Shown: positions 32,428-43,632 of the stretch, one piece after another | How the letters are laid out: each line of letters opens with the position of its first letter | Position numbering within the stretch: the stretch's first letter is position 1 | Assembly (NCBI RefSeq): GCF_900110655.1 | Contig: NZ_FOEQ01000006.1 | Span: 1-64,000, forward strand | Source of the DNA: Pseudomonas soli | GTDB taxonomy: Bacteria > Pseudomonadota > Gammaproteobacteria > Pseudomonadales > Pseudomonadaceae | Reading direction: 5' to 3' | DNA length: 64,000 nt | Position numbers and translations under genes: made by a program | The notes under the pieces: model-generated | Told to the model about the DNA's origin: nothing | The model's input: the letters and a program-made list of their open reading frames with translations, nothing else | Databases searched by the model: none

Positions 32428-35238
32428 ATGGCATTGAAATCCCCCGCGTTTCGTAGAAAGTTTCCGTTGCTCGTGACTGGCGGTTTGCTGGCCCTGCAAC
32501 CCCTGGCCACGTCGTACGTGGTAGCGGCCGAGCAGTTCGACTGCCAAGTGTCCGCTTCCGGTGGCTGGGACTGCAAGCCCAAGACCGCTGCCAACTTGCC
32601 TCCGCGCCCGGTACACCCGGGCGCTGCCGCGGCCAGCACGGGTGCCGAGGCATCCGGCGAAGTCGCCGCGACCGAGGCCGACAAGCCGATGCTGGTCACC
32701 GAGGCCAAGGGCCGCGGCCTGAAGTCGCGCAGCGAAGACTACAGCCATCTGGACTGGGTCCCGCGCGAGAAGCTCACTGCCGCGCAGCTGGCCGAGACCG
32801 GCCCGTACTGCGGCGGCGCCTACATCGAGCCGACCCGCCCGGGCATGAACGACTCCACGCCCAAGGACGAGTCGCCGACCTACATCAACGCCAAGGTCTC
32901 CAAGTACCAGCAGGAGCAGCAGATCGCCACCCTCGCCGGTGACGTGGTCATGCGCCAGGGCAGCATGCAGGCCGAAGCCGACGAAGCCAACCTGTACCAG
33001 GCCGAAAACCGCGGCGAGCTCAAGGGCAACGTCAAGATCCGCGACAACGGCTCGCTGGTGGTCGGCGACGAAGCGCAGATCCAGCTCGATACCGGCGAGG
33101 CCCGGGTCGACAACGCCGAATACGTGATGCACAAGTCGCACATCCGCGGCAACGCGCTGTACGCCAAGCGTGCGGAAAACGCCATCATCCGCCTCAAGGA
33201 CGGTACCTATACCACCTGTGAGCCGGGCAGCAACGCGTGGCAACTCAAGGGCAACAACATCACCCTGAACCCGGCCACCGGCTTCGGCACCGCGACCAAC
33301 GTGACGCTGCGGGTCAAGGATTTCCCGGTGTTCTACACACCGTACATCTACTTCCCGATCGACGACCGTCGCCAGTCCGGCTTCCTGCCGCCGTCGTTCA
33401 GCTCCAGCAGCGACACCGGCTTCATGCTGGTCACGCCGTATTACTTCAACCTGGCACCGAACTACGATGCCACGTTGTACCCGCGCTACATGACCAAGCG
33501 CGGCATGTTGATGGAAGGCGAGTTCCGCTACCTGACCAAGTCCAGCGAAGGGCAGTTCGGTGGCGCGTTCCTGAACGATCAGGACGATGACCGCAAGAAG
33601 CAGACGGACTACAAGAAAGACCGCTGGATGGTCAACTGGCAGCACAAGGGCGGCCTCGACGAGCGCCTGATGACCGAGGTGGACTACACCGACATCAGTG
33701 ACCCGTTCTATTTCCAGGACTTGGAATCTGACCAGATCGGCATCAAGACCCAAGACATCGTCAACCAGCAGGGCGCGCTGACCTACCGGGGTGACAGTTA
33801 TACCGCACGTCTGAACGTGCATGCCTACGAGATGGCGACCATTTCGCAGACCACTCCATACGACCGACTGCCGCAGATCACTTTCAACGGCATGCTGCCC
33901 TACCATCCGGGTGGCTTCGACCTGACCTACGACAGCGAAGCGGTACGCTTCGATCGTGACTTGAAGGACGACTTCGTTCTTGACAAGGACGGCAAACCCG
34001 ACGCGTCTGCCGGTCGTGCAGGTCGTCGCCTGGACGAGAACATCTTCGGTGTTGCTCGCTCCAATGGCACTCGCCTGAATCTTGCACCGGCGATCAGCCT
34101 GCCCATGCAGGCAAGCTATGGTTTCATCACCCCGAAACTGAAATACGTCTACACCCATTACGATCTGGATCTGGACAGCAAGGGCAAACAGGACCTGATC
34201 GACAATCCAGGCCGGACTGAACTCTACGGCGACTTCAAGAGCAACCAGAATCGCGACATTCCGGTCTTCAGTGTCGACAGTGGCCTGTATTTCGATCGCA
34301 ACACCCAGCTGTTCGGTACCAACTACCGCCAGACCCTGGAACCACGCCTGTTCTACCTTTATGTGCCGTACAAAGACCAGACCGATATCCCGCTCTTCGA
34401 CACCGGCGAGAACACGTTCAACTACTCTTCGCTTTTCCGCGACAACCGTTTCGTTGGCACCGACCGTATTGGCGACGAGAACAAGCTGTCGCTGGGCGTA
34501 ACCAACCGCTGGATCGAAGACAACGGCTTCCAACGCCAGCGCTTCAGCATCGGCCAGGCGTTCTACTTCAAGGATCGCAAGGTCCAACTGCCAGGGATCG
34601 ACTACCGTACCCGAGTGGACAGCAAGTCGGATGTGTCGCCGTACGCGCTTGAATACGAATACGCTTTCAACCGCGACTGGCGCTTCAATTCGGCCTACAA
34701 CTGGGACCCGGACACCCACAGCCCTCGCTCAGGCAGCGCGATGTTCCACTACCAGCCCGAGGACAACCCGAACAAGGTCGTCAATCTCGGCTATCGCTAC
34801 CGCAACGACCTGATCACCTACGACTCGCAGACCGGTAACTGGAAGGTCGGCGGTGGTGACTACGGTACGCCGGGCACGCCGGGTTACATCAAGGACTACT
34901 ACAAGATCCAGCAGCACGACTTCTCGGTCATCTGGCCGATCGTGCCGCAATGGAGCGTCATTGCCCGCTGGCAGCATGACTACAACCGTAACCGCACACT
35001 GGAAGCGATGGGCGGCTTCGAGTACGACAACTGCTGCTGGAAACTGCGCCTGATCAGTCGCTACTGGATGGACTACGACGACTTCAGCCAGGCCCTACCT
35101 GAAAACGAAAAGGGCGACCACGGCATCTTCCTGCAGATCGTGCTCAAAGGGCTCGGTGGTGTAGTCGGCAACAAGGTCGAATCGTTCCTGGACCAAGGCA
35201 TTCAAGGTTACCGTACCCGTGAAGAGCAAGCTTATTGA
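32428..35238 (+). CDS. lptD: LPS-assembly outer-membrane protein LptD
   Basis: 936-residue beta-barrel that inserts LPS in the outer leaflet with LptE. A signal peptide covers ~1-34, then a Pro/Ala-rich stretch, an LptA-like jellyroll (~145-260; e.g. [18 protein letters not shown]) and a large barrel. Cysteines near the N-terminus (in FDCQV and DCKPK) and in the DNCCWKL segment near the C-terminus can form the interdomain disulfides. The ATG at 32428 is preferred; the open frame begins more than 1 kb earlier, within amgK antisense. It overlaps surA by 20 bases. Confidence 0.94.
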   Translation: MALKSPAFRRKFPLLVTGGLLALQPLATSYVVAAEQFDCQVSASGGWDCKPKTAANLPPRPVHPGAAAASTGAEASGEVAATEADKPMLVTEAKGRGLKSRSEDYSHLDWVPREKLTAAQLAETGPYCGGAYIEPTRPGMNDSTPKDESPTYINAKVSKYQQEQQIATLAGDVVMRQGSMQAEADEANLYQAENRGELKGNVKIRDNGSLVVGDEAQIQLDTGEARVDNAEYVMHKSHIRGNALYAKRAENAIIRLKDGTYTTCEPGSNAWQLKGNNITLNPATGFGTATNVTLRVKDFPVFYTPYIYFPIDDRRQSGFLPPSFSSSSDTGFMLVTPYYFNLAPNYDATLYPRYMTKRGMLMEGEFRYLTKSSEGQFGGAFLNDQDDDRKKQTDYKKDRWMVNWQHKGGLDERLMTEVDYTDISDPFYFQDLESDQIGIKTQDIVNQQGALTYRGDSYTARLNVHAYEMATISQTTPYDRLPQITFNGMLPYHPGGFDLTYDSEAVRFDRDLKDDFVLDKDGKPDASAGRAGRRLDENIFGVARSNGTRLNLAPAISLPMQASYGFITPKLKYVYTHYDLDLDSKGKQDLIDNPGRTELYGDFKSNQNRDIPVFSVDSGLYFDRNTQLFGTNYRQTLEPRLFYLYVPYKDQTDIPLFDTGENTFNYSSLFRDNRFVGTDRIGDENKLSLGVTNRWIEDNGFQRQRFSIGQAFYFKDRKVQLPGIDYRTRVDSKSDVSPYALEYEYAFNRDWRFNSAYNWDPDTHSPRSGSAMFHYQPEDNPNKVVNLGYRYRNDLITYDSQTGNWKVGGGDYGTPGTPGYIKDYYKIQQHDFSVIWPIVPQWSVIARWQHDYNRNRTLEAMGGFEYDNCCWKLRLISRYWMDYDDFSQALPENEKGDHGIFLQIVLKGLGGVVGNKVESFLDQGIQGYRTREEQAY

Positions 35239-36538
35239 TCGTCTGCGCCCGCTGATGCTGGGCGCCGCATTGTTGAGTGGCGCGGTGCATGCCGCGGTAC
35301 AACCCATCGACCGCATCGTGGCCACCGTCGACAACGACGTGGTCATGCAGAGCCAACTGGACCAGCGCGTTCGCGAAGTGCAGCAGACCATCGCCAAACG
35401 TGGCGGCGGCGTGCCGCCCACCAGCGCACTGGAACAGCAAGTGCTGGAACGCCTGATCGTCGAGAACCTGCAACTGCAGATCGGCGAGCGCTCAGGCATC
35501 CGCATCACCGACGAAGAACTGAACCAGGCCGTCGGTACCATTGCCCAGCGCAATGGCATGTCGCTGGAACAGTTCCGTGCAGCCCTGGCCCATGATGGCC
35601 TGTCGTACGATGACGCCCGCGATCAGATCAAGCGCGAGATGATCATCAGCCGTGTGCGCCAGCGCCGCGTGGCCGAGCGCATTCAGGTGTCCGAGCAAGA
35701 AGTGAAGAACTTCCTCAACTCGGACCTGGGCAAGATGCAATTGTCAGAAGAATACCGCCTGGCCAACATTCTCATCCCGACCCCGGAAGGTGCCAACTCG
35801 GAGGCAATCCAGGCTGCAGCGCGTCAGGTAGGTGATGTCTACCAGCAACTCCGTCAAGGCGCGGACTTCGGCCAGATGGCCATCGCCCGCTCGCGCAGTG
35901 AAAATGCCCTGGAAGGCGGCGAAATGGGCTGGCGCCAGGCAGGCCAACTGCCTCCAGACTTCGCCAAGATGCTCAGCGGCATGGCGGTCGGCGATATCAC
36001 CCAGCCAATCCGCATCCCCACCGGTTTCATCATCCTCAAGCTGGAAGAGAAGCGCGGCGGGAGCCAAAGCGTGCTGCGCGACGAAGTGCATGTTCGCCAC
36101 ATCCTGATCAAACCGAGCGAAATCCGCAGCGAAGCCGCCACCGAGCAACTGGCCGAGCGCCTGTACGACCGCATCCAGAACGGTGAAAACTTCGCCGATT
36201 TGGCGAAGAGCTTCTCGGAAGACCCGGGCTCGGCACTCAACGGCGGCGATCTCAACTGGGTCGACCCGAACAGCCTGGTACCTGAGTTCCGCGAGCAGAT
36301 GGCCAATGCCGAGCAAGGCGTGGTGACCAAGCCGTTCAAGACCCAGTACGGCTGGCATGTGCTGGAAGTGCTTGGCCGCCGCGCCACCGACAGCACCGAA
36401 CAGGCTCGCGAGCAGCAGGCCATGAACGTCCTGCGCAACCGCAAGTATGACGAAGAGCTGCAGAACTGGCTGCGCCAGATCCGCGACGAAGCCTACGTTG
36501 AAATCAAGCTGCCTGGCGCCGACCAGGCCGCCCAGTGA
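35219..36538 (+). CDS. surA: Periplasmic chaperone/peptidyl-prolyl isomerase SurA
   Basis: 439-residue periplasmic chaperone that delivers outer-membrane proteins, including LptD, to the Bam complex. A signal peptide covers residues 1-25 (ends VHA), followed by the N-terminal chaperone domain and two parvulin domains (~176-277 and ~286-386, each with an HIL-type start). The start is GTG at 35219, inside the end of lptD, so its translation is coupled to lptD. The next gene pdxA overlaps its stop. Confidence 0.94.
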   Translation: MKSKLIDRLRPLMLGAALLSGAVHAAVQPIDRIVATVDNDVVMQSQLDQRVREVQQTIAKRGGGVPPTSALEQQVLERLIVENLQLQIGERSGIRITDEELNQAVGTIAQRNGMSLEQFRAALAHDGLSYDDARDQIKREMIISRVRQRRVAERIQVSEQEVKNFLNSDLGKMQLSEEYRLANILIPTPEGANSEAIQAAARQVGDVYQQLRQGADFGQMAIARSRSENALEGGEMGWRQAGQLPPDFAKMLSGMAVGDITQPIRIPTGFIILKLEEKRGGSQSVLRDEVHVRHILIKPSEIRSEAATEQLAERLYDRIQNGENFADLAKSFSEDPGSALNGGDLNWVDPNSLVPEFREQMANAEQGVVTKPFKTQYGWHVLEVLGRRATDSTEQAREQQAMNVLRNRKYDEELQNWLRQIRDEAYVEIKLPGADQAAQ

Positions 36539-37524
36539 AACCCCTGCGCTTCGCCGTCACCCCCGGCGAGCCTGCCGGCATCGGTCCCGACCTGTGCCTG
36601 CTGCTCGCCACCGAGGTACAGCCCTACCCCCTGATCGCCATCACCAGCCGTGACCTGCTCGCCGAGCGGGCCACGCAGCTGGGCCTGGACGTCAAGCTGA
36701 TCACGGTTGTGCCGACCGCCTGGCCGGAGCAACCGGCTGCCGCCGGCAGCCTGTATATCTGGGATACCCCCCTGGCCCGCCCGGTGACAGCCGGGCAGCT
36801 GGACAAGGCCAACGCCGCATTCGTCCTGGAAACCCTGACCCGTGCCGGGCAAGGCTGCCTGGACGGGCACTTCGCCGGGATGATCACCGCGCCGGTGCAC
36901 AAGGGCGTGATCAACGAAAGCGGTATCGCCTTTTCCGGGCATACCGAGTTCCTCGCCGACCTCACCCACACCACGCAAGTGGTGATGATGCTGGCCACCC
37001 ACGGGCTGCGTGTGGCACTGGTGACCACCCACCTGCCACTGCGGGACATTGCCGAGGCCATTACTGGCGAGCGCCTGGAGCGCGTCACCCGCATCCTGCA
37101 TGCGGACATGCGCGACAAGTTCGGCATCGCCAACCCACGCATCCTGGTCTGCGGGCTCAACCCGCATGCCGGAGAAGGCGGCCACCTGGGCCGCGAAGAA
37201 ATCGACATCATCGAGCCGGCGCTGCAACGCCTGCGTGCCGAAGGCATGGACCTGCGCGGCCCACTGCCGGCCGATACCCTGTTTACCCCCAAATATCTGG
37301 AGCACTGCGACGCGGTGCTGGCGATGTACCACGACCAAGGCCTGCCCGTGCTCAAGTACAAGGGCTTCGGCGCCGCGGTCAACGTGACGCTGGGCCTGCC
37401 GATCATCCGCACATCGGTCGACCACGGCACAGCCCTGGACCTGGCCGGCACCGGCCGGATCGACACCGGCAGCCTGCGCGTCGCCCTGCAAACCGCCTAC
37501 CAGATGGCCGAGAACCGACCATGA
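36535..37524 (+). CDS. pdxA: 4-hydroxythreonine-4-phosphate dehydrogenase
   Basis: NAD-dependent enzyme of the DXP-dependent vitamin B6 pathway. The 329-residue protein has [12 protein letters not shown] (~8-19), the metal histidines in SGHTEFLAD and HAGEGGHLG, and AMYHDQGLP. It starts with GTG at 36535, overlapping the surA stop by four bases, and overlaps rsmA by four bases. The surA-pdxA-rsmA-apaG-apaH order is as in E. coli. Confidence 0.95.
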   Translation: MKPLRFAVTPGEPAGIGPDLCLLLATEVQPYPLIAITSRDLLAERATQLGLDVKLITVVPTAWPEQPAAAGSLYIWDTPLARPVTAGQLDKANAAFVLETLTRAGQGCLDGHFAGMITAPVHKGVINESGIAFSGHTEFLADLTHTTQVVMMLATHGLRVALVTTHLPLRDIAEAITGERLERVTRILHADMRDKFGIANPRILVCGLNPHAGEGGHLGREEIDIIEPALQRLRAEGMDLRGPLPADTLFTPKYLEHCDAVLAMYHDQGLPVLKYKGFGAAVNVTLGLPIIRTSVDHGTALDLAGTGRIDTGSLRVALQTAYQMAENRP

Positions 37525-38312
37525 CCGAGCAATACCAACACCGGGCGCGCAAGCGCTTCGGCCAGAACTTCCTGCATGACGCCGGAATCATCGACCGTAT
37601 CCTGCGGGCGATCAACGCCAAGGCCGGCGAACACTTGCTGGAGATCGGCCCGGGCCAGGGCGCCCTGACCGAGGGCCTGCTGGGCAGCGGCGCTCAGCTG
37701 GACGTGGTCGAGCTGGACAAAGACCTGGTGCCGATCCTGCAACACAAGTTCGCCGGGCGCGACAACTTCCGCCTGCACCAGGGTGACGCCCTGAAGTTCG
37801 ACTTCAATCAGCTGGGTGTGCCGGAGCGCAGCCTCAAGGTGGTGGGCAACCTGCCCTACAACATCTCCACGCCACTGATCTTCCATCTCCTGGCCCACGC
37901 CAACCTGATCCGCGACATGCATTTCATGCTGCAGAAGGAAGTGGTCGAACGCATGGCTGCGGGCCCTGGCGGCGGCGACTGGGGCCGTCTGTCGATCATG
38001 GTGCAGTACCACTGCCGCGTGGAGCACCTGTTCAACGTCGGCCCGGGTGCCTTCAACCCGCCACCAAAGGTGGACTCGGCAATCGTGCGCCTGGTGCCCC
38101 ACGAAGTGCTGCCCTTCCCGGCCAAGAACCCCAAGCTGCTGGAGCACGTGGTGCGCGAAGCCTTCAACCAGCGCCGTAAGACCCTGCGCAACACGCTCAA
38201 GGGCGTGCTCGACAGCCAGGCCATCGAGGCCGCTGGCGTCGACGGCAGCTTGCGCCCCGAGCAGCTCGACCTCGCCGCCTTCGTGCGCCTGGCCGACAAG
38301 CTGGCCGAATAG
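37521..38312 (+). CDS. rsmA: 16S rRNA A1518/A1519 dimethyltransferase
   Basis: Dimethylates two adjacent adenines near the 3' end of 16S rRNA late in 30S assembly. The 263-residue protein has the SAM motif [10 protein letters not shown] (41-50) and the catalytic NLPYN (motif IV, about 113-117). Loss gives kasugamycin resistance (ksgA in older naming). The ATG overlaps the pdxA stop by four bases. Confidence 0.95.
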   Translation: MTEQYQHRARKRFGQNFLHDAGIIDRILRAINAKAGEHLLEIGPGQGALTEGLLGSGAQLDVVELDKDLVPILQHKFAGRDNFRLHQGDALKFDFNQLGVPERSLKVVGNLPYNISTPLIFHLLAHANLIRDMHFMLQKEVVERMAAGPGGGDWGRLSIMVQYHCRVEHLFNVGPGAFNPPPKVDSAIVRLVPHEVLPFPAKNPKLLEHVVREAFNQRRKTLRNTLKGVLDSQAIEAAGVDGSLRPEQLDLAAFVRLADKLAE

Positions 38313-38335
38313 CAGGCCTGACCGAGCCTGCGCAG

Positions 38336-38378
38336 GACAAGCCCGTCCCACCCTGGGGGTGGGCTTGCCCCGCGCTCA
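38336..38378. repeat. REP-like hairpin
   Basis: A palindromic CAAGCCC...GGGCTTG hairpin (38338-38344 with 38360-38366, extended by CCACC/GGTGG) followed by CCCCGCGC, a degenerate REP unit, lies between rsmA and apaG. Confidence 0.65.
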
Positions 38379-38449
38379 GGCATGACTGGCCTCCACCCCC
38401 GCCAATGGCCTAGACTGCGTTATTGCGTCAGTTCGCCCAAGGCCCTTGC

Positions 38450-38830
38450 ATGTCCGACCCCCGCTACCAGATCGACGTCAGCGTCGTGACCCGCTATCTC
38501 AAAGAACAATCCGACCCCGAAAGCAGCCGCTTCGCCTTCGCCTACACCATCACCGTGCAGAATAACGGCACGCTCAAGGCCAAGCTGATGTCCCGCCACT
38601 GGCTGATCACCAACGGTGACGGCGAAGTCGAGGAGGTGCGCGGTGCCGGTGTGATCGGCCAACAGCCGCTGATCGAGCCAGGCCAGAGCCACACCTACAG
38701 CAGCGGTGCGGTGATCAGCACCCGCGTCGGCACCATGCAGGGCAGCTATCAGATGTTCGCCGAAGACGGCAAACGCTTCGATGCCCAGATCGCCCCGTTC
38801 CGCCTGGCCGTGCCCGGGGCGCTGCACTGA
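38450..38830 (+). CDS. apaG: ApaG protein
   Basis: 126-residue all-beta protein of the ApaG/DUF525 (FN3-like) family, binding partner of unclear function linked to Co2+/Mg2+ efflux phenotypes. Matches: [12 protein letters not shown] near the start and [11 protein letters not shown] with the conserved YSSG turn. The ATG at 38450 (MSDPRYQI) is the normal start. Its stop TGA shares a base with the ATG of apaH, so the pair is coupled. Confidence 0.93.
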   Translation: MSDPRYQIDVSVVTRYLKEQSDPESSRFAFAYTITVQNNGTLKAKLMSRHWLITNGDGEVEEVRGAGVIGQQPLIEPGQSHTYSSGAVISTRVGTMQGSYQMFAEDGKRFDAQIAPFRLAVPGALH

Positions 38831-39687
38831 TGGCCACCTATGCCGTCGGGGACCTGCAAGGCTGCCTGCAACCACTCAAGTGCCTGCTCGAGCGCGTGCG
38901 CTTCGACCCGGCTGTCGATCGCCTGTGGCTGGTGGGCGACCTGGTCAACCGTGGCCCAGAGTCCCTCGAGACGTTGCGTTATCTCTACTCGATCCGCCAT
39001 GCGCTGGTCTGCGTGCTGGGCAACCATGACCTGCACCTGCTGGCCGCCTGGCACAATGTCGAGCGCCTGAAGAAAAGCGATACCCTGCGCGAAGTCATCG
39101 AAGCCCCGGACGCCGACCATCTGTTCGACTGGCTCCGCCAGCAGAAACTGCTGCACTACGACGAAGCCCGCGGCATCGCCATGGCCCATGCCGGCATCCC
39201 GCCGCAGTGGACCCTGGGCAAGGCGCTGGAGCTGGCGGCGGAGGTCGAGGAGGTGCTGCGCGACGACAGTCGCCTGAAACTGTATCTGGACGGTATGTAC
39301 GGCAACGAGCCGAACAAGTGGAGCAAGGATCTGGCCGGCGTCGAACGCCTGCGAGTGATCACCAACTACTTCACCCGCATGCGCTTCTGCACCGCCACCG
39401 GCAAGCTCGACCTCAAGAGCAAGGAAGGCGCCGACAGCGCGCCCAAAGGCTATAAACCATGGTTCGCTCACCCGGACCGCCGCTCGCGCCATGTGAAGAT
39501 CATCTTCGGCCACTGGGCAGCCCTCGAAGGCCGGGTCGACGTCCCCGGTGTGATTGCCCTGGACACCGGCTGTGTCTGGGGGGGCGCGATGACCCTGTAC
39601 AATGTCGACAGCGGCGAATTCCACCGCTGCGACTGCACCCGCGAAGGCACACCTCGCCCGCCGGCATCTCTCAACGATCAGCCATGA
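38830..39687 (+). CDS. apaH: Diadenosine tetraphosphatase (symmetrical)
   Basis: Splits Ap4A to two ADP, controlling a stress-linked dinucleotide and NpnN RNA caps. The 285-residue metallophosphatase has DLQGCLQPL (~8-16), GDLVNRGP (~37-44), GNHD (~64-67) and the late HWAALEG segment. It starts at the stop codon of apaG. Confidence 0.95.
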   Translation: MATYAVGDLQGCLQPLKCLLERVRFDPAVDRLWLVGDLVNRGPESLETLRYLYSIRHALVCVLGNHDLHLLAAWHNVERLKKSDTLREVIEAPDADHLFDWLRQQKLLHYDEARGIAMAHAGIPPQWTLGKALELAAEVEEVLRDDSRLKLYLDGMYGNEPNKWSKDLAGVERLRVITNYFTRMRFCTATGKLDLKSKEGADSAPKGYKPWFAHPDRRSRHVKIIFGHWAALEGRVDVPGVIALDTGCVWGGAMTLYNVDSGEFHRCDCTREGTPRPPASLNDQP

Positions 39688-39700
39688 AGGAACCGCACCC

Positions 39701-40030
39701 ATGAGCGAATTCAAGCGTATCTCCCCAGAACAAGCCCTCGCCCTGCGTGCCGAAGGTGCGATCGTTGTCGATATCCGCGACCCACAGGCGTTTGCCGCCG
39801 GCCATATCGCCGGCGCCACTCATCTGGATAATCACTCGGTAGCCGACTTCATCCGCAGCGCCGACCTGGACGCGCCTACACTGGTAGTCTGCTACCACGG
39901 CAATTCCAGCCAGAGTGCCGCCGCCTACCTGGTCGGCCAGGGCTTCTCCAACGTCTACAGCATCGATGGTGGCTTCGAACTGTGGCGTAACACCTACCCG
40001 GGGGAAACCGCCCAGGGCAGCGCCGAATAA
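39701..40030 (+). CDS. glpE: Thiosulfate sulfurtransferase GlpE
   Basis: 109-residue single-domain rhodanese. The active loop CYHGNSSQ carries the catalytic cysteine C65 that receives sulfane sulfur from thiosulfate. The ATG at 39701 has AAGGAA upstream. It begins 13 bases after apaH. A glp regulon is not adjacent here; the name follows the small cytoplasmic rhodanese family. Confidence 0.92.
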   Translation: MSEFKRISPEQALALRAEGAIVVDIRDPQAFAAGHIAGATHLDNHSVADFIRSADLDAPTLVVCYHGNSSQSAAAYLVGQGFSNVYSIDGGFELWRNTYPGETAQGSAE

Positions 40031-40050
40031 TTTTTTCATTTTTCCTGCAG

Positions 40051-40071
40051 CCCGCGCTTGGCGCGGGCTAG
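40051..40071. terminator. Hairpin after glpE
   Basis: A 9-10-bp stem (AGCCCGCGC with GCGCGGGCT, loop TTG, about 40051-40071) lies 20 bases past the glpE stop and probably ends the lptD-to-glpE transcript. It is preceded, not followed, by a T-run, so its direction is uncertain. Confidence 0.5.
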
Positions 40072-40118
40072 GGCCCGACCTGACGAACGGTCGTAGGCGT
40101 CTTCTCCGCTCCCCGCCC

Positions 40119-40148
40119 TTGACCTCTCGTATAACCAACTATCCTTAA
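40119..40148 (+). promoter_or_regulatory. Candidate prkA operon promoter, sigma-S-like
   Basis: In the 282-base gap between glpE and prkA is TTGACC (40119-40124), a 15-base spacer and the -10 CTATCCTTAA (40139-40148). The C before the -10 and the TTAA after it fit the extended -10 preferred by RpoS (CTATACTTAA). The homologous yeaG-yeaH operon of E. coli is RpoS-dependent. The spacer is short for sigma-70. This is a candidate only. Confidence 0.4.
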
Positions 40149-40312
40149 GCCCAGGCCATCCAAAAAAGGGGAGAGCCGGTACACCGGCGTGCGGGTCATC
40201 GGTAGCGTTACAGGGTGTTCTGGGGGGTATACAGCAACCGACAAAACCGGTTGCATGCCAGCATCGGCTGACTGATCCGGCGTCGTCTCCACGTATCGAG
40301 CGAGGTGACGTC

Positions 40313-42235
40313 ATGAGCATTTTTAGCCACTTCCAACAACGTTTCGAGTCCACCCGCCAGGAAGAACTTTCGCTGCAGGAGTACCTTGAGCTGTGCAAAG
40401 AGGATCGCAGCGCCTATGCCTCGGCGGCCGAGCGGCTGTTGCTGGCCATCGGTGAACCAGAGCTGATCGACACCTCAAGTAACTCCCGGCTGTCGCGGAT
40501 CTTCTCCAACAAGGTGATCCGCCGCTATCCGGCCTTTGCCGATTTCCATGGCATGGAAGAGTGCATCGACCAGATCGTCTCCTACTTCCGCCACGCCGCT
40601 CAGGGCCTGGAAGAGAAGAAGCAGATCCTCTACCTGCTGGGTCCGGTGGGCGGCGGCAAGTCGTCGCTGGCCGAAAAACTCAAGCAATTGATGGAAAAGG
40701 TACCGTTCTACGCCATCAAGGGCTCGCCGGTCTTCGAGTCGCCACTCGGGCTGTTCAACGCCACCGAGGACGGAGCGATCCTCGAGGAAGAATTCGGCAT
40801 TTCGCGCCGCTATCTGAATACCATCATGTCGCCCTGGGCCACCAAGCGCCTGCAGGAGTTCGGCGGCGACATCAGCAAGTTCCGGGTGGTGAAGCTCTAT
40901 CCATCGATCCTCAACCAGATCGCCATCGCCAAGACCGAACCAGGTGACGAGAACAACCAGGATATCTCGGCCTTGGTCGGCAAGGTGGATATCCGCAAGC
41001 TCGAGGAGTTTCCGCAGAACGACGCCGACGCCTACAGCTACTCGGGCGCGTTGTGCCGGGCCAACCAAGGCCTGATGGAGTTCGTCGAGATGTTCAAGGC
41101 GCCGATCAAGGTGCTTCACCCGCTGCTCACCGCTACCCAGGAGGGCAACTACAACAGTACCGAAGGCCTGGGGGCGATCCCCTACACCGGTATCTTGTTG
41201 GCCCACTCCAACGAATCGGAATGGCACACCTTCCGCAACAACAAGAATAACGAAGCGTTCATCGACCGTATCTATATCGTCAAGGTGCCGTACTGCCTTC
41301 GCGTCAGCGACGAGATCAAGATCTACGACAAGTTGCTGATCAACAGCTCGCTGGCCAAGGCTCATTGCGCGCCCGACACACTGAAGATGCTCGCCCAGTT
41401 CACAGTGCTTTCACGCCTCAAGGAGCCGGAGAACTCCAACATCTACTCGAAGATGCGCGTCTACGACGGCGAGAACCTCAAGGACACCGACCCCAAGGCC
41501 AAGTCGATCCAGGAGTACCGCGACTCCGCCGGCGTCGACGAGGGCATGAACGGCCTGTCGACCCGCTTCGCCTTCAAGATCCTCTCCAAGGTATTCAACT
41601 TCGATCCACATGAGATTGCCGCCAACCCGGTGCACCTGCTGTACGTGCTGGAACAGCAGATCGAGCAGGAGCAGTTCCCTGCCGAAGTACGCGAGCGCTA
41701 CCTGCGCTACCTCAAGGAGTACCTGGCGCCGCGCTACATCGAGTTCATCGGCAAGGAAATCCAGACCGCTTATCTGGAATCCTACAGCGAGTACGGCCAG
41801 AACATCTTCGACCGCTACGTGCTGTATGCCGACTTCTGGATCCAGGACCAGGAGTACCGCGACCCGGAGACTGGCGAAATCCTCAACCGCATCGCGCTCA
41901 ACGAGGAGCTGGAGAAGATCGAGAAGCCGGCCGGTATCAGCAATCCGAAGGACTTCCGCAACGAGATCGTCAACTTCGTGCTGCGCGCCCGTGCCAACAA
42001 TAATGGCAAGAACCCCAGCTGGCTCAGCTACGAGAAGCTGCGGGTGGTGATCGAGAAGAAAATGTTCTCCAACACCGAAGACCTGCTGCCGGTCATCAGC
42101 TTCAACGCCAAGGCCAGCAAGGAAGACCAGCAGAAGCACAACGATTTCGTCACCCGGATGGTGGAACGTGGCTACACCGACAAACAGGTACGCCTGCTGT
42201 CGGAATGGTACCTGCGGGTCAGGAAATCGCAGTAA
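40313..42235 (+). CDS. prkA: PrkA family serine protein kinase
   Basis: 640-residue AAA+-like protein with C-terminal kinase-like domain, homologous to Bacillus PrkA and E. coli YeaG. Walker A GPVGGGKSS at 110-118; the PrkA AAA domain spans ~20-380 and the C-terminal domain ~390-640. Implicated in nitrogen-starvation and stationary-phase stress; recent work on PrkA suggests ATP-dependent protease activity rather than kinase activity in some species. A GAGGTGA site precedes the ATG. First gene of prkA-yeaH-spoVR. Confidence 0.93.
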   Translation: MSIFSHFQQRFESTRQEELSLQEYLELCKEDRSAYASAAERLLLAIGEPELIDTSSNSRLSRIFSNKVIRRYPAFADFHGMEECIDQIVSYFRHAAQGLEEKKQILYLLGPVGGGKSSLAEKLKQLMEKVPFYAIKGSPVFESPLGLFNATEDGAILEEEFGISRRYLNTIMSPWATKRLQEFGGDISKFRVVKLYPSILNQIAIAKTEPGDENNQDISALVGKVDIRKLEEFPQNDADAYSYSGALCRANQGLMEFVEMFKAPIKVLHPLLTATQEGNYNSTEGLGAIPYTGILLAHSNESEWHTFRNNKNNEAFIDRIYIVKVPYCLRVSDEIKIYDKLLINSSLAKAHCAPDTLKMLAQFTVLSRLKEPENSNIYSKMRVYDGENLKDTDPKAKSIQEYRDSAGVDEGMNGLSTRFAFKILSKVFNFDPHEIAANPVHLLYVLEQQIEQEQFPAEVRERYLRYLKEYLAPRYIEFIGKEIQTAYLESYSEYGQNIFDRYVLYADFWIQDQEYRDPETGEILNRIALNEELEKIEKPAGISNPKDFRNEIVNFVLRARANNNGKNPSWLSYEKLRVVIEKKMFSNTEDLLPVISFNAKASKEDQQKHNDFVTRMVERGYTDKQVRLLSEWYLRVRKSQ

Positions 42236-42259
42236 AAGCCGCACGCACCGGCCGCTTGG

Positions 42260-42279
42260 CGGTGTGCCCCGGCACACCG
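42260..42279 (+). terminator. Hairpin between prkA and yeaH
   Basis: An 8-bp stem CGGTGTGC/GCACACCG (42260-42267 with 42272-42279) lies in the 125-base gap after prkA. There is no T-run. It may attenuate transcription or stabilise the prkA message. The rest of the gap holds imperfect CTTGCAGCT repeats (42309-42338). Confidence 0.5.
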
Positions 42280-42360
42280 CTGACCTGTGTCGGCAGCGAT
42301 TGCTTTTACTTGCAGCTCGTAGCTTGAAGCTTGCAGCTGTACCCAGCTACCGGAGGGCCC

Positions 42361-43632
42361 ATGAGCTACGTTATCGACCGACGCCTGAACGGCAAGAACA
42401 AGAGCACGGTCAACCGCCAGCGCTTCTTGCGGCGTTACCGTGAGCACATCAAGAAAGCCGTCGAAGAGGCCGTGAGCCGCCGCTCCATCATGGACATGGA
42501 ACACGGCGAGCAGATCAGTATCCCGGGGCGTGACATCGACGAACCGGTGCTGCACCACGGCCGCGGCGGCAAGCAGACCATCGTTCACCCAGGTAACAAG
42601 GAGTTCACCGCTGGCGAACACATTGCCCGGCCCCAAGGTGGCGGCGGTGGCGGCGGGCGCGGCAAGGCCGGCAACTCCGGCGAGGGCATGGACGATTTCG
42701 TGTTCCAGATCACCCAGGAAGAATTCCTCGAATTCATGTTCGAAGACCTGGAACTGCCCAACCTGGTCAAACGCCACCTTACTGGTGCCGACACCTTCAA
42801 GACCGTGCGCGCCGGTATTGCCAACGAGGGCAATCCTTCGCGCATCAACATCGTGCGTACGCTGCGCTCGGCCCACGCCCGCCGTATCGCCCTGACCGGC
42901 AGCAGCCGCGCGCTGTTGCGCGAGGCGCAAAAGGAACTGGAACGGCTCAAGGTCGAGGAGCCGGACAACTTCACCGACATCCAGGATACCGAGGCCGAGA
43001 TCGAGCGCCTCAAGGCGCGCATCAATCGCCTGCCCTTCCTCGACACCTTTGACCTCAAGTACAACCTCCTGGTCAGGCAACCCAACCCCAGCTCCAAGGC
43101 AGTGATGTTCTGCCTGATGGATGTCTCAGGCTCCATGACACAGGCTACCAAGGACATCGCCAAGCGCTTTTTCATCCTGCTATACCTGTTCCTCAAGCGT
43201 AACTACGACCGCATCGAGGTGGTGTTCATCCGTCACCACACCAGCGCCCGCGAAGTGGACGAGGAAGAGTTCTTCTACTCCCGCGAGACCGGCGGCACCA
43301 TCGTCTCCAGCGCGCTCAAGCTGATGCAGGAAGTCATGGCCGAGCGCTACCCGGCCAGCGACTGGAACATCTATGCCGCCCAGGCATCGGACGGTGACAA
43401 CTGGAACGACGATTCGCCGATCTGCCGCGACATCCTCGCCAACCAGATCATGCCGCATGTGCAGTACTACACTTACGTCGAGATCACCCCACGCGAGCAC
43501 CAAGCGCTGTGGTATGAGTACGAGCGCATCGGCGAAGCATTTCCCGACACCTTCGCCCAGCAGCAGTTGGTATCGGCCGGCGATATCTACCCGGTCTTCC
43601 GTGAACTCTTCCAGCGCAGGTTAGCCACATGA
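42361..43632 (+). CDS. yeaH: DUF444 protein YeaH/YhbH with VWA-like domain
   Basis: 423-residue protein of the DUF444 family. The N-terminal half is basic with a Gly-rich loop ([11 protein letters not shown] near residue 95); the C-terminal half has a MIDAS-like motif LMDVSGSMT (D254-x-S-x-S) typical of von Willebrand A domains. Homologues of this gene sit beside prkA and spoVR in Bacillus and enterobacteria, so the three proteins form a conserved but poorly understood stress module. The ATG at 42361 follows a GGAGG site; the stop overlaps spoVR by four bases. Confidence 0.92.
   Translation: MSYVIDRRLNGKNKSTVNRQRFLRRYREHIKKAVEEAVSRRSIMDMEHGEQISIPGRDIDEPVLHHGRGGKQTIVHPGNKEFTAGEHIARPQGGGGGGGRGKAGNSGEGMDDFVFQITQEEFLEFMFEDLELPNLVKRHLTGADTFKTVRAGIANEGNPSRINIVRTLRSAHARRIALTGSSRALLREAQKELERLKVEEPDNFTDIQDTEAEIERLKARINRLPFLDTFDLKYNLLVRQPNPSSKAVMFCLMDVSGSMTQATKDIAKRFFILLYLFLKRNYDRIEVVFIRHHTSAREVDEEEFFYSRETGGTIVSSALKLMQEVMAERYPASDWNIYAAQASDGDNWNDDSPICRDILANQIMPHVQYYTYVEITPREHQALWYEYERIGEAFPDTFAQQQLVSAGDIYPVFRELFQRRLAT

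Noticed and set aside
32359..34719. 786-codon open frame on the minus strand opposite lptD
   Set aside because: Shadow of high GC3 codon use in lptD; no family features, and lptD is a certain gene here.
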